64,000 nt of DNA, from the NCBI GenBank assembly GCA_022560025.1, contig JAFISE010000128.1, positions 21,299-85,298 of the forward strand, in the 5' to 3' direction. Shown one piece after another: positions 20,421 to 30,365 of this stretch (positions are counted from its first letter, which is position 1; each line of letters begins with the position of its first letter). Under the pieces are notes generated by a model that searched no databases, was not told where the DNA came from, and was given only the letters and a program-made list of their open reading frames with translations. The stretch comes from Stagonosporopsis chrysanthemi (Eukaryota > Ascomycota > Dothideomycetes > Pleosporales > Didymellaceae). A program made the position numbers and the translations under genes.

Positions 20421-21857
20421 CTACAGCTTCCAGCCTCTCTTTTTCGCAAGTGCGGTCTCTTGACGAACGGCTAGATCGGCAATGATCTCTTCGCTACCAC
20501 CACCAACGACCTGCAAGTTGTGTTAGTAATATGTCCAGCTGCAGGGGATGTCTAAACGGACCATCATCCTGAGATCGCGACTCATCTGCTCAACAATAGC
20601 TCCAGGCCCGCCTTTCTGGTAGCCGGCACCACCAAAGATCTGCTGCGCTTCACGGTTTGCCATCTCTAGAATGCGCCCGCCATGTACCTTCGACAGCGCA
20701 ATCTGCCCAGCAATCTCGGGGTCCTGCCAACCTAACGGAGACTGCTGAATATGGTACGCAAGCTGTTCAAGCCATGCCCAATGGCTTTCCACGTACCGTC
20801 CGATGGTCGCGAGCTTGTGGCTGATGATCTGATTGGCAATCAGCGGCTTGCCAAACGTGTGCCGTCTATTTGCATAGTCGAAGGACTCAGAAAGGCAAGT
20901 ACGGGCTTTGCGGTTGCAGCCAATTGACATGATGAAACGCTCCTTGTTGAAGTTGGTCATGATTATTCGGAAGCCTTCATTTTCCTTGCCCAGAAGATTC
21001 TCAGCAGGTACCTTGACGTCGTCCATTTCGACAAAGCTAGCACCACCACCGTTCTGCCCGCTGTTTGGAATTCGTCGCCAGGTGAAACCCTTCGAGCTGA
21101 CAGGGATGACGATGACTGAAATGCCGCTCATGCCCGGGCCACCGGTTCGTACAGCGGTTGTCATGTGTGTTGCAGTAGGCATGCCAGTAATCCACTTCTT
21201 GTAGCCGTTCACGATGTAGTGCTTGCCGTCGGGTGTTTTCTGCGCGGTCGTTTGTAGGTTGGCAACATCAGACTGTCAGGATGTCAGTGTTGCCCATTAG
21301 CAAGCTGAGAGGATACTCACACCACCACTTGGTTCTGTGATTCCCAGGCAGAAGCTCGTATCCCATGTAAAGAGCCCAGGCAGCCACTTGCGCTTCTGTT
21401 CATCGGTGCCGTGGTGTACGATGGGTGGGACGCCAATCACACTTCCACCACCAAGGGCAGTGCCCACTCCACCTTCAATACGGCTGCTCTCGTCTGTCGA
21501 CACCATGAGGTGAAAGACGTCCATATCCCCTACAGGTATGCCGGCTGGCCCTGATACATCTTTTGGCCTATAAGGCTCAGGCACGTCCCCAAACGCAAAA
21601 CCAGTGCGAGCCCATTTTCTGCGTTCCTCTGCCGGTGCTTCGCCCTTCTCCTCCCACTCCAGCATATATGGTTTCACATTGTCATCGATGTACGTTCGTA
21701 AGGCGTTGCGCAATCGTTTATGCGAATCGTTGTAGTAAGGTGATGCGAGTGAAGAGTACCAAGATGGCTCAGCCCAGGGGCCAAGGTTGCCAAATGTCTC
21801 CTTCTCCGTTTGATTCAGAGAAGTTACGAGTGCAGGCTTCGTCGGTGGGAACGACAT
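20421..21857 (-). CDS. Acyl-CoA dehydrogenase family protein
   Basis: Three exons (21857-21321, 21272-20562, 20510-20421) with introns of 48 and 51 nt, give 445 residues. Joins read TEPSGG/SDVANLQTTAQ and DLRMM/VVGGGSEEI, both typical of the family. The central FAD and substrate region is clear (WDTSFCLGITEPSGGSDV, NGYKKWITG), and the C-terminal helical domain carries SFDYANRRHTFGKPL, then QIFGGAGYQKGGPGA, then VGGGSEEIIADLAVRQ. The last exon encodes only 29 residues. The N-terminus lacks the cytochrome b5 domain that some fungal relatives have, and no classical mitochondrial presequence or SKL-type tail is seen (it ends GWKL). It oxidises an acyl-CoA thioester at the alpha-beta bond; chain specificity cannot be read from sequence. 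Confidence 0.92.
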
Positions 21858-22269
21858 TTTCCGTGTGTATGGGTGTTTTTAGCCATGATTACAATAAACA
21901 GTTGTTGGTATATGCAGCCTTGAGTCGCAGGGCAGCTGTCGAGTTGCCGCGGCCCGTTGGGAAGTGGCAGGTGCGGGGTCGGTCAATCAGCGGCATCGGT
22001 GGGTGGGGTTCTCCTCGAAGCTTCATCCTGGCATCATCGACCAAGATCGAAATGTACGTATCTGAGAGTTGTTTAGCAGCGAATCACGATGTGAAAAATG
22101 GGAGCGCATGGTCAAGTGGTTGGAGAAGCGGTGGTGTGTTTGTTCACAAGCCTGTAATGGCGTTCATTTATTTTACGTTATTAGGAGCCAGGAAGGTATC
22201 ATTATTCCAAAAGGACCCGTCGTTATCGTACTGCTGTCACACCCATTCTCTATTGGTGGGGCGACACGT
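21858..22269. other. Intergenic, about 410 bases
   Basis: Promoter of the acyl-CoA dehydrogenase gene and 3' flank of the mannitol dehydrogenase gene. No further feature is seen. Confidence 0.5.
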
Positions 22270-23114
22270 TTACCTGGCGCAGTAGCCACCGTCGATGAGG
22301 AGATCGGAGCCCTGTGACCGTTAGCGTCTGGCAATACTGATTGTTCGGTGAAACTTACGGTGCAGTAGGAAGAAGCGTCAGAGGCGAAGTAAACGAAGGC
22401 ACCCTTGAGCTCCTTGGCTTTAGCATCACGACCCATGGGGATCATGGAGTGCCACAGCTTCTGGATATCCTGGGGAACGAAATCGGAAAGACCAGTGTCG
22501 ATGTATCCAGGGGAGATCGAGTTCACACGGGCAAAGTCCCTCCACTCGTTAGCGAGCGAGCGGGCCATGTGGATGCAGCCAGCCTTAGCAACGTTGTATG
22601 ATGTCTGCTCCTGGGGGAAGTTGGCAATGTGGCCGGACATGGAGGCGGTGATGACGAGAGAACCGGTCTTGCGCTCACGGAAGTGAAGACCGACAGCACG
22701 TGCGCAGTTGAAGGTACCCGTCAAGTCAGTCTCGATGACCTCGTTCCACTGCTCGACAGAAGCGTCAAGGATGCCGTTGTCAGCGGTCTTGCCGGCGTTG
22801 GCGATGAAGACATCGACCTTGCCGAAGTCCTTGATGACGTTCTGGACAAGCTCCTCGCACTGGGAGTAGACGCCGACCTGGCACTTGTAGGCCTTAACCT
22901 TGACGCCGTACTTCTCGCCCAGCTCCTTCGCGTTCTTCTCAGCACCCTCAGCGCGAGAGTTGTATGTAATGGCGAGGTCAGCGCCGAACTCAGCGCAGCC
23001 ACGGGCAGCCTCAATACCGATACCGGTAGGGCCGGAGGCACCGGTAACAATGACGACCTTGCCCTTAAGGCTGAGAAGGTCCTTGAGCTCGTCGGCCTTG
23101 GGAATTGGGACCAT
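22270..23114 (-). CDS. mtdh: NADP-dependent mannitol dehydrogenase (SDR family)
   Basis: Two exons (23114-22359 and 22311-22270) with a 47-nt intron (GTAAGT...CACAG), give 265 residues; the second exon adds only GSDLLIDGGYCAR. The short-chain dehydrogenase pattern is complete: nucleotide-binding VTGASGPTGIGIEAA, NAG (FIANAGKT), the active-site Ser in TASMSGHIA and the YNVAK Tyr-Lys pair. The size and sequence style match fungal mannitol 2-dehydrogenases, including the Alternaria enzyme known as a minor allergen. It interconverts fructose and mannitol with NADP(H) in the cytosol, supporting carbon storage and redox balance. Codon use is strongly biased toward C-ending codons, as expected for a highly expressed gene. 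Confidence 0.94.
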
Positions 23115-24584
23115 GATGACTAGTGTAAGGTTTAAAAAGGGGGTATAGAGTTAAGAAGATGCAATTGAGTTCAGTAGAAGTTGCTGAAGATGATGTTTGT
23201 TCCGAGGGGCACGAGGGGTTCAAGTACTCTCTCAGCTCAGAAAAGTTGAGACCGAAGCTCCCACGGTTAGTGAGGGGCCTGGTCCAGAGTGACGTGTGGC
23301 TTCATGCTCAACGTCACAAAGCGGCGGTGATTCGCCCATTGCGTCTAGATGTGGGCTTACTACGGCAATAGCACATGCTAGCTAAGCCTTAGACAGAGGC
23401 TGAAGTGGGTACTGAGTGGGTTGAGTTGTGACGTTGATCGTGATGTCTTGCCCCTCCCGCAATCGATAAGAGCTATTTGTTTTGGAGCTTCGCCGGCTTT
23501 CTCACGCCTTCTCCCACGCGTGGCCTGATACACTCGATAGTGGACGTAGAGAAGTTGGTCCTGATGGAACAATGCTATGTCAATGCTTGTCAAACTGCTG
23601 GGGCTGGGCCATATTTCCTTGGCGGTCCGTAGGTCAGCTACTGACTATGCAAGACGAACGCGGTATCGCGGAACGCATACAGGTTCAGAATCAACCTGCA
23701 TGCTTCCCCCACCAACCGCTTGTTCTCAGTGTTGCATGCCTTGGAAGCGGTTGACTGAGGGTTGACCATCTGGAATCTCCTGCCCAACTAAGAGTGAACT
23801 TTGGCTAAGCTGCGAAACAGTCAGCCTTACTCATCTGCATCGCCATGAACGTGTCCAATGTCACTTTGGGGTTCACTCGCTGCTTTTTCGCGCTCTTCAA
23901 GGACCCTGCATGTAGCAATGTCTAGGCAAAGGAGGGGAAGCCGTATTGATTGATAACGAGAGTCGCGGAATGTAGCCCCGAGAAACTCTTGCGACCAATG
24001 AAGACAGGCTGTCCAGGACCAGCATCCAACAAAGGGCCGTCGCCAGCTCGCCGGGGCTGGCTTGCCCAAGTAGTGAAAAGCCGTGGGTGGTCACCACAAC
24101 ACGCCCAGCTGTACTGTACACGTAGCGTGGGTCCATATGTGTAGGCTGCACATCCTGCATCGCTTTTCCATTCTTCTTCTTGGCATAAGATGTCACGCTC
24201 ATACCTCCACTCGCACAAGTATCCATGGGAAAACGAAGGTCTTCAAAAGGCATTCCGCAGCACCAACACGTGATGCGAGCCGGACAGCACATAGCGACTC
24301 CCAAGCCCTCGACAGCATCCAAGCCCCTTTGTGCCTACTCCAGGGTTGAGCATCCGTCCAATATCAGCGTCGCAGCGTCTAACGTGGGTGCTATGTCTCG
24401 GACTGGCCAAGCCCGATTGGTCCGCGGCGGCCAAGGTGATGTTGCACATCTCAGGGCTCATCAGCATCAGGCTTTTCTTACTCTCAACCTGTCCTGAGCA
24501 CCTTGCATAGCCCGGCGGACTCCTGATTTCTGCCTTTCTATAAATTCGCGGCCTGGGCTTTTGCACATTCGTAAAGCTGCAAAT
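23115..24584. other. Intergenic, about 1.5 kb
   Basis: Divergent promoter region between the mannitol dehydrogenase gene and the unknown gene at 24585. Several ORFs of 60-140 codons occur, but none has coding-like composition or motifs. Confidence 0.5.
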
Positions 24585-25552
24585 ATGGTGTTACACGGTC
24601 TGCTCCCAAAACCTCTGCCGTCCGACATGTTGATGGGTATTAGCTATGTTGCCCCACAGCAGCTCCAACGAAGCTAACGAGCTCAGTCGGCCAACTCCTG
24701 ACGAACCCACTTCACCCCGAGCGCGAATGCTTCTACTCCAACGCAGCGCATGAAGAAGTCGACGACCTGAACGACTACCACATCCAACTTCGCTACAAGG
24801 ATCTATATAGTCTCGACCAGGAAGGCCGTTTCCTCACCAACTATGGCGCCAAATTCGAACTCGGTCGGGTTTATAGGCAGCCGAATCTGCTTACGGTCAA
24901 AGCTGAGCAGATGATCCAGCGCACAAGTCAAGACGCCACGGCAGCTTTCCAAGCTGTCTGCAATGATTCAGAAGCACGCACATGGATCTATGACACTGTA
25001 AAGGCTGGCAAGCCGCTGTACATCGTTCTGGGAGTTACGGAACTGAAGAACGCTGTTTTCAAGAGGGCAAGACTGCAGGACTCCGGTGCGTCGAACCGAT
25101 TGAAGGAACAGCCAATTGAGGAGGGCGCAAAGGTCCCAAAGTCTCTGCAGACATCGTCCTCCTCAGACTCAAGCCTCGGGGGCATTGGAAGTGAACCTTT
25201 GATCTCTGGCGTGTTTGGCATGGACGTCCGACGTGTTGCGGCCAAGATTACAACACCAACAGAGCCTCACACGTTGTCCGACCTGAAGTACAGGTGGTTT
25301 TACTACGACGTTGCTACCGGCGAGACCAAGGAGCAACTGATGATCGGTCTTGGCGAACAGCTGAAAGCCAACGAGCTGCGTCTCATGCTTGATCTGTCCG
25401 AAGATGATGTCCAAGGCAACTTGGAGGCAATCAGCAAGCTGAGCCTCGATGCGCTGAGCGCGGCCGCTAGTCCTATGCTACGCCCCAGCTCACCAGCTCT
25501 CCGAGGCCGCTCGCCCTCTCCCAATCCGGCCATGTTGCGATCTCAGCATTGA
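24585..25552 (+). CDS. Hypothetical cytosolic protein of unknown family
   Basis: Exon 1 is 24585-24636 and exon 2 24687-25552; the 50-nt intron (GTATTA...GCTAAC...CTCAG) has a good branch site and restores a frame open upstream of the first ATG of exon 2. The product is 305 residues, beginning MVLHGLLPKPLPSDM. No signal peptide or membrane segment is seen. The N-terminal 170 residues alternate short strands and helices, with KAGKPLYIVLGVTELKNAVF as the most hydrophobic, strand-like stretch. About residues 180-215 are Ser/Gly-rich linker; then comes GVFGMDVRRVAAKITTP, and the end is a Ser/Pro/Arg-rich tail (SPALRGRSPSPNP). The overall plan resembles uncharacterised fungal proteins that are often neighbours of immunity-type genes, but I cannot assign a family. 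No function is claimed. Confidence 0.75.
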
Positions 25553-26030
25553 GCCTTGAGAAGAGGACTCTGGAATACGATTACGATGACACGAAATATA
25601 CGACAAGGAATGCATACAGCGACTTTGCGCTTACGCACGGCATGATGGCATGGCATTGATTTGCGGCGACAACGTCACGATGGCACGGCATACTTTCTTC
25701 TCCTTGACCCGTCGACGGACGGCAGAGATTGCCTGTTAATGATTGTGCTCTGACCGTTTTGTCGGTTGCACTTATAGAGCATTACTCGAAAAACATTTCC
25801 ACTAAGCTGTAATGTCCTTTGCGGTGCACCAAAACATGTCTGTCCACAGGTAATTACGTGTGTTTCGCAATGTCTGCACCCATATTTGATGAAACGGTTT
25901 GTGAAGACGCACCACGCTAGCAGAAAGGCAGGTGTGATTGCGGGGCGCGTCCGCAAAATTTCTGGAATGTTACACGCAACTTTGAAGAGCACCTGTAAAA
26001 GCAAAACGTCGAGACCGCGCATACCATACC
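25553..26030. other. Intergenic, 478 bases
   Basis: Between two plus-strand genes. Nothing is recognised beyond the presumed 3' UTR and the promoter of the RWD-domain gene. Confidence 0.55.
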
Positions 26031-26918
26031 ATGGACAGCACAAATGCTTGGCACTTATTGCCATCTGATTTGCTAGAGCTCCAGATTGGTCAGATAGATC
26101 TACTTATGGCCATGTATCCTGAGGACATTGTACTTGAAGATCACGCGGCGACGATGCTTGATAACTTGCGCGACGCTATTGACACTGACGGCACCATTGG
26201 TTCTGAAATTGCGCCAATTGTATCAATGGTACTTCAGCTATCCATCACAGAAGCCGACAGCGCGAAAGAGGAGTCGATAAGGCTAGACCTTACCGCACCT
26301 TTCACCTACGAAGGCCCTCATAATCCTGACGAACCACCAGACTTCAAGGTCCGGATCCAACAACCATCATGGTTAAGCAGAGCAACCACGAATCAGCTCC
26401 AAGAAGCGATACCCGAGGGACTAGACCTGCTCAGCACAATTGAGAACATCAAAGAGGCAGCCACACAAGCCCACGAAGAGTCTCATCGAACCCAGACCAT
26501 TACAGCTACAGACACAGCCGACTCTGGACCTCTCGTACGAGTCTGGTTCTATTTCCCTTCCATTAGCACCCGTTCCAAGCGCGACGACTTCATCAAATTC
26601 GCTCCAGCATACAACCTCACCGGCTTCTTGTACGCCGGCAAACCAGGCCTGCTGTGCGTCGAAGGCGGCTCGCAGAGTATTGACGAGTATATGCGCTTCA
26701 TCGAGACAGAGAGCTGGGGTGATATTCCGGCGCACCATAAGAAGGTTAGCGAGCGGTATCGCGAGAACGCGGAGAGGGTCTTTCGCGATATGACCGAGAT
26801 TACGGATACCGTCGGTGAGCGGAGAGGGCAGAGGCAGAACAGGGGCGATATGAAAGCCATGGAGGAGTGGCTGGATGAGAGGGGGCTGAAGGAAGCATTG
26901 ACCAAGGTGCTGATGTGA
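26031..26918 (+). CDS. RWD domain and DUF1115 protein (RWDD2-like)
   Basis: Single exon, 295 residues. Residues about 10-135 fit an RWD domain (LLELQIGQIDLLMAMYPEDI, then LQLSITEADS, PFTYEGPHNPDEPPDFKVRI and PSWLSRATTNQL), the UBC-related fold used for protein contacts. The C-terminal half fits DUF1115: VRVWFYFPSISTRSKRDDFI, LTGFLYAGKPGLLCVEG, then SIDEYMRFIETESWGDIPAH. RWD plus DUF1115 is the plan of the RWDD2 family, whose cellular role is not established. It ends MEEWLDERGLKEALTKVLM. The next gene on the same strand begins 856 bases later. Confidence 0.88.
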   Translation: MDSTNAWHLLPSDLLELQIGQIDLLMAMYPEDIVLEDHAATMLDNLRDAIDTDGTIGSEIAPIVSMVLQLSITEADSAKEESIRLDLTAPFTYEGPHNPDEPPDFKVRIQQPSWLSRATTNQLQEAIPEGLDLLSTIENIKEAATQAHEESHRTQTITATDTADSGPLVRVWFYFPSISTRSKRDDFIKFAPAYNLTGFLYAGKPGLLCVEGGSQSIDEYMRFIETESWGDIPAHHKKVSERYRENAERVFRDMTEITDTVGERRGQRQNRGDMKAMEEWLDERGLKEALTKVLM

Positions 26919-27774
26919 AGACACCAGTGGGATGGTTTTCAGCACGACGTTTCTCGCACTGCATGGACCAGAGACGACTACCACACAGCTTGAATTGCAA
27001 TGGCATCAGGCAGCACCAGTCTTAACGGTTCACCTGCCCTTGTTGTTGCCAGTGTTGGGGAGCAGCGGACCCTGTCATTCCTGTGGCAAGCCACCGCAGG
27101 TTCTTGGAAGCCTGCTGTAGCGCTAGTTCAGACAAGCCACCTCGATCTCTCTGCCAAACCTACGCTCTCAATCCATTTAGATGAGGCTGTATGTAAAGGC
27201 TGGCAATACGAAGATCAGAATACTTGGTTATGGCGAAATGCGTGGTTTGAACCACGATCCGGAGGTCCAATCCTCGTACCCCCGTTCGCAACGCTTTTAT
27301 ACATTCCTTGCGAACTGAAAAGAGGTCTACTTACGCAATCGGACAGGGTGCGTACATTTCTCGCCGTACAAGCCACGACCCCTCGGCCTAACCTCACTGC
27401 AACAAGCAACATTTGATGGCGATAGCTCTCCAGCTTTATACGGCGCGGCAAAAAAAAAGCCTCCTACCGACATACTCTGTGAGGCTGCAGACTTCGCTTA
27501 GCCTGTGTTTGACTGGCGTCATTCTAATCGTTTCACGAAAGCTCCTCACCTTTGTCTTGAAAAGAAAGTTTGGTCTACGCAACCGGCACGATCTGTCGTT
27601 GCACGAAAGAACAAGAGAAACTGTATTACAAGTCTCGACAAGAATGTTTCTGCGCTTGCTGTATGTTCTGAAATCACCATATAAAGAGACAATAGTGTAT
27701 GCTGCCACTTACAACCTTTTACTCTGCAAATGAACAATAGTCTAAGAAAATCAATCATTCCCGCAAAGATTGCA
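26919..27774. other. Intergenic, about 860 bases
   Basis: Contains an unassigned 138-codon ATG frame (27000-27416, plus) whose composition is borderline coding but which has no recognisable motif. A near-perfect 16-base palindrome, cgtggtttgaaccacg, lies at 27240-27255. Otherwise I see nothing. Confidence 0.4.
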
Positions 27775-29979
27775 ATGGACCAGTTGGTACGACGCGCCTT
27801 TCGCGAAAAATATTGCAACGAAGCCGGCCACCAGCGGCATCCTGTCAAATTCGATGAGTTCCGGCAGGAGATGTATGGGGCGCATCCAGAGTGCAAGGTA
27901 GAAATGAAGCTTGCACTTAGAACGGAAGTTGCCCTTTTCATTTTGATGGAGTACATAGCTTACGATGCACAGGGTGAGCAAAGAGAGTTGCATTGCTTTA
28001 TGTAAATGCTTTCCGCTGGACGAGCATGGCAGATATCTGGACAACAAAGCAGTGCTGGCGTACCTTCAGCTCATGAGACCTGACATGCAAAGCTCGGCGG
28101 TTGTCAAGATCCTTGACAGGTATTTTGTGCTTCAAAGATCAGAGTGCAGTGCTGACAAATGACTAGCATTTGTGCGCAGAATCGCGCAAATGTGGAGGCT
28201 AAACAGAGAGCTGCTGCTAAAGCGAAACAGAAAGCTACCAGAAAGGTATCAGGAGCAACCCAAGCATTTTCTCAAACACAAGCAAGTACCGAATTCGACA
28301 AGCGAAGACACACGTCATCCAGAACAATAGCTCCGAGTGACGCTGCGCGGTCTGGTCACAGTAGTCCACCAAGATCTGTTCAGTCCAGCTGTTCATCTGT
28401 GCGATCTTCGTCAACTACAGCAAGCTCAAATAGCTTCGAGACGCCTCATCAGGAAATGCTGGATATTGATGACGTTCTTGCCAAGAAGCTGAGGCAAATT
28501 CGAGCACCCAGCAAGACCGATACTTCTGGACTCCAACAGGCCTTCCAAGGCGCTGTCGAGAGAAAAGAACCAAATTTCTGACTATTCGAGCAGCTGCTTA
28601 TCGACCACAACAGCCATGCTGCAGCCACTGTGTCGTCAAGTGCAATCGAGCGTAGCATTCACCAAGCTCCTCTGGTTACGATGGACATTGTCGCCGAGTT
28701 TTACCAGGATTTACTACCACAATATGGCTTGCTTGGAAGTCTTGAGAGCGATCGTGATGAAACGACCGTCACTCAGCTGTTTCTGAACTCGAATGCACCA
28801 TTCTCGGCATTCATATGCGGCGTCCAAGGAAGCGGAAAGAGCCATACAACATCGTGCATCTTAGAGAACTCAATCTTGGCCTCGCCGAATCTTGGCCACC
28901 TTGAAAGCCCAGTCTCAACATTGGTTTTCAGCTACGGCGAGTGGAGCAGTGGTGGTGCAGGATTCAATATCAGCGAGGCAGCTTTCCTTGGAGCGTCTCA
29001 TCAAGACTTCCCTGACCACCTCGTCACAAAGGTTAACGTGTTGTATTCTCCTTCTAATGCAGCCATTAAGAGGATTTACGAGCGCCTTCCGAATGTCGAA
29101 ATGATGCCATTTCGCCTGAAAGCCCAAAATCTTGACATCGGCGCCTTGCATACGTTGATGGCTGTCAACGACAAATCGATCATGCCTTTGTACATGGCCA
29201 CTGTAGAAGCGATACTGCGCGGAATAGCTTCTGAGAGCCCAGACGGATGCCTCAACTACGTTGAATTCAAGCGTAGACTGGCCAAGGAAAGATTTGACAT
29301 CACCCAAACTACCATGTTAAACATGCGGATGAACTTGCTGGAGTCATTCCTAGATCTAACTGGAACCGCGTCGATGCCAGACTTCAGACCTGGAGAGGTC
29401 ACCATCATCGATCTCTCTGATCCATTTGTCACACCAAGCACGGCGTGCATCCTCTTTAAGCTTGGTCTAGAGCAGTTCCTACAGTCTCGCGCACCAGGCA
29501 AGATGGTAGTGCTAGATGAAGCACATAAAGTAAGTCGAACACTCCAAATGTAGTATTGATGCCTACCTAACTTCATATAGTATATGCTTGATACCCCTGG
29601 TTCTAAAGTCCTCACAGATTATCTCACCAAGGTCATCCGCCTGCAGCGCCACCAAGGCGCTCGCGTGGTAATCTCAACCCAAGAGCCCACTATCGCAACC
29701 GAGCTCATTGCACTGTGCTCAATCACTATTATGCACCGCTTCACGAGCCCAGCATGGTACAACGCGCTGAGACAGCACATCAATGCTGTCGACGACGACA
29801 AAGCCATAATGCAGCAGATCGAGAGTCTGGAGACGGGTCAAGCGCTGGTGTATTCGCCGAGTACGGTGCTAAGACAGAATGAGGATGGGAGTCTCGTGAA
29901 GGCGGTCGGACACTTGATGAAGGTGAGGGTTAGAAACAGAGTCACGCTTGATGGTGGTGCGTCGATTATGGCGGTTTAA
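27775..29979 (+). CDS. P-loop ATPase (HerA/FtsK-like style) with an in-frame TGA or very short intron
   Basis: Proposed exons: 27775-27897, 27959-28119, 28167 onward, then 29581-29979. Introns: 61 nt, 47 nt (GTATTT...CTAG) and 51 nt (GTAAGT...TATAG). The ATPase core has a Walker A (CGVQGSGKSHT), a Walker B (KMVVLDEAHKYM, completed across the last intron) and a downstream segment GARVVISTQEPT, the order seen in HerA/FtsK-class motor ATPases. Upstream lie a Lys/Ala-rich helix and a Ser-rich linker. The frame is interrupted by TGA at 28579-28581 between KEPNF and LFEQLLID, although it reads on smoothly either side. The TGA lies inside a good branch-site sequence (ctgac), 12 nt before a CAG acceptor, so a 39-nt intron (28555-28593, weak donor GTCGAG) is possible. 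Otherwise this is a nonsense-interrupted gene, or two genes, the second starting at ATG 28681. The first-exon joins are less certain. Confidence 0.6.
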
Positions 29980-30365
29980 AATGCAGGTGCTTGTGTATTT
30001 GAACAGACTTTCCAGATGGTCGGACAGTATCTGGTTGCTGCAATGAAAAGCTTCGATGTTTCGCCAATGCGGTAGACGCGGGTGCATAATCACTTTCGCT
30101 CATCCTCCTGCTGTATGAGTCCAATGCCAGACTCAAAAAACGTCTTCATCGATTGACTGTGCCAAGTTCTAGACCCTAGCGTCGGTAGTCATACTATGAC
30201 TACAACGTTCAAGCCCTGGGGTGGTCCGAAGCACTAGCGGTGAGATCCGCCCAGCTCCGATCTCGGCAAACCGCGGAAGGACTGATTTTCGATCTGATAA
30301 AGAAACGCGAGCATCTGATAACACCGCCCGCCCGCCACAACCTGCGTAAACGCCGCCAGCTCGAC
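29980..30365. other. hapX promoter region
   Basis: This 386-base stretch separates the ATPase stop from the hapX start. It carries two SreA-type GATA sites (listed separately) close to the hapX ATG and no ORF. Confidence 0.65.
30292..30321 (+). promoter_or_regulatory. Pair of SreA-type GATA sites (ATCWGATAA) upstream of hapX
   Basis: Two perfect copies of ATCTGATAA lie at 30292-30300 and 30313-30321, 21 bp apart start to start, on the same face of the helix and in the same orientation, 45 to 74 bases upstream of the hapX ATG. ATCWGATAA is the extended motif described for the fungal iron-responsive GATA repressor SreA, which represses hapX when iron is plentiful in Aspergillus. The sequence match is direct; binding by SreA here is inferred. 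Confidence 0.75.

Noticed and set aside
23897..24322. 141-codon minus-strand ORF near the start of the unknown gene
   Set aside because: Cys/Met/Trp-rich and without motifs; no splice partner.
27000..27416. 138-codon ORF (plus) with fair composition
   Set aside because: No domain, no homologous-looking motif and no conserved exon partner; kept only as a note in the intergenic entry.
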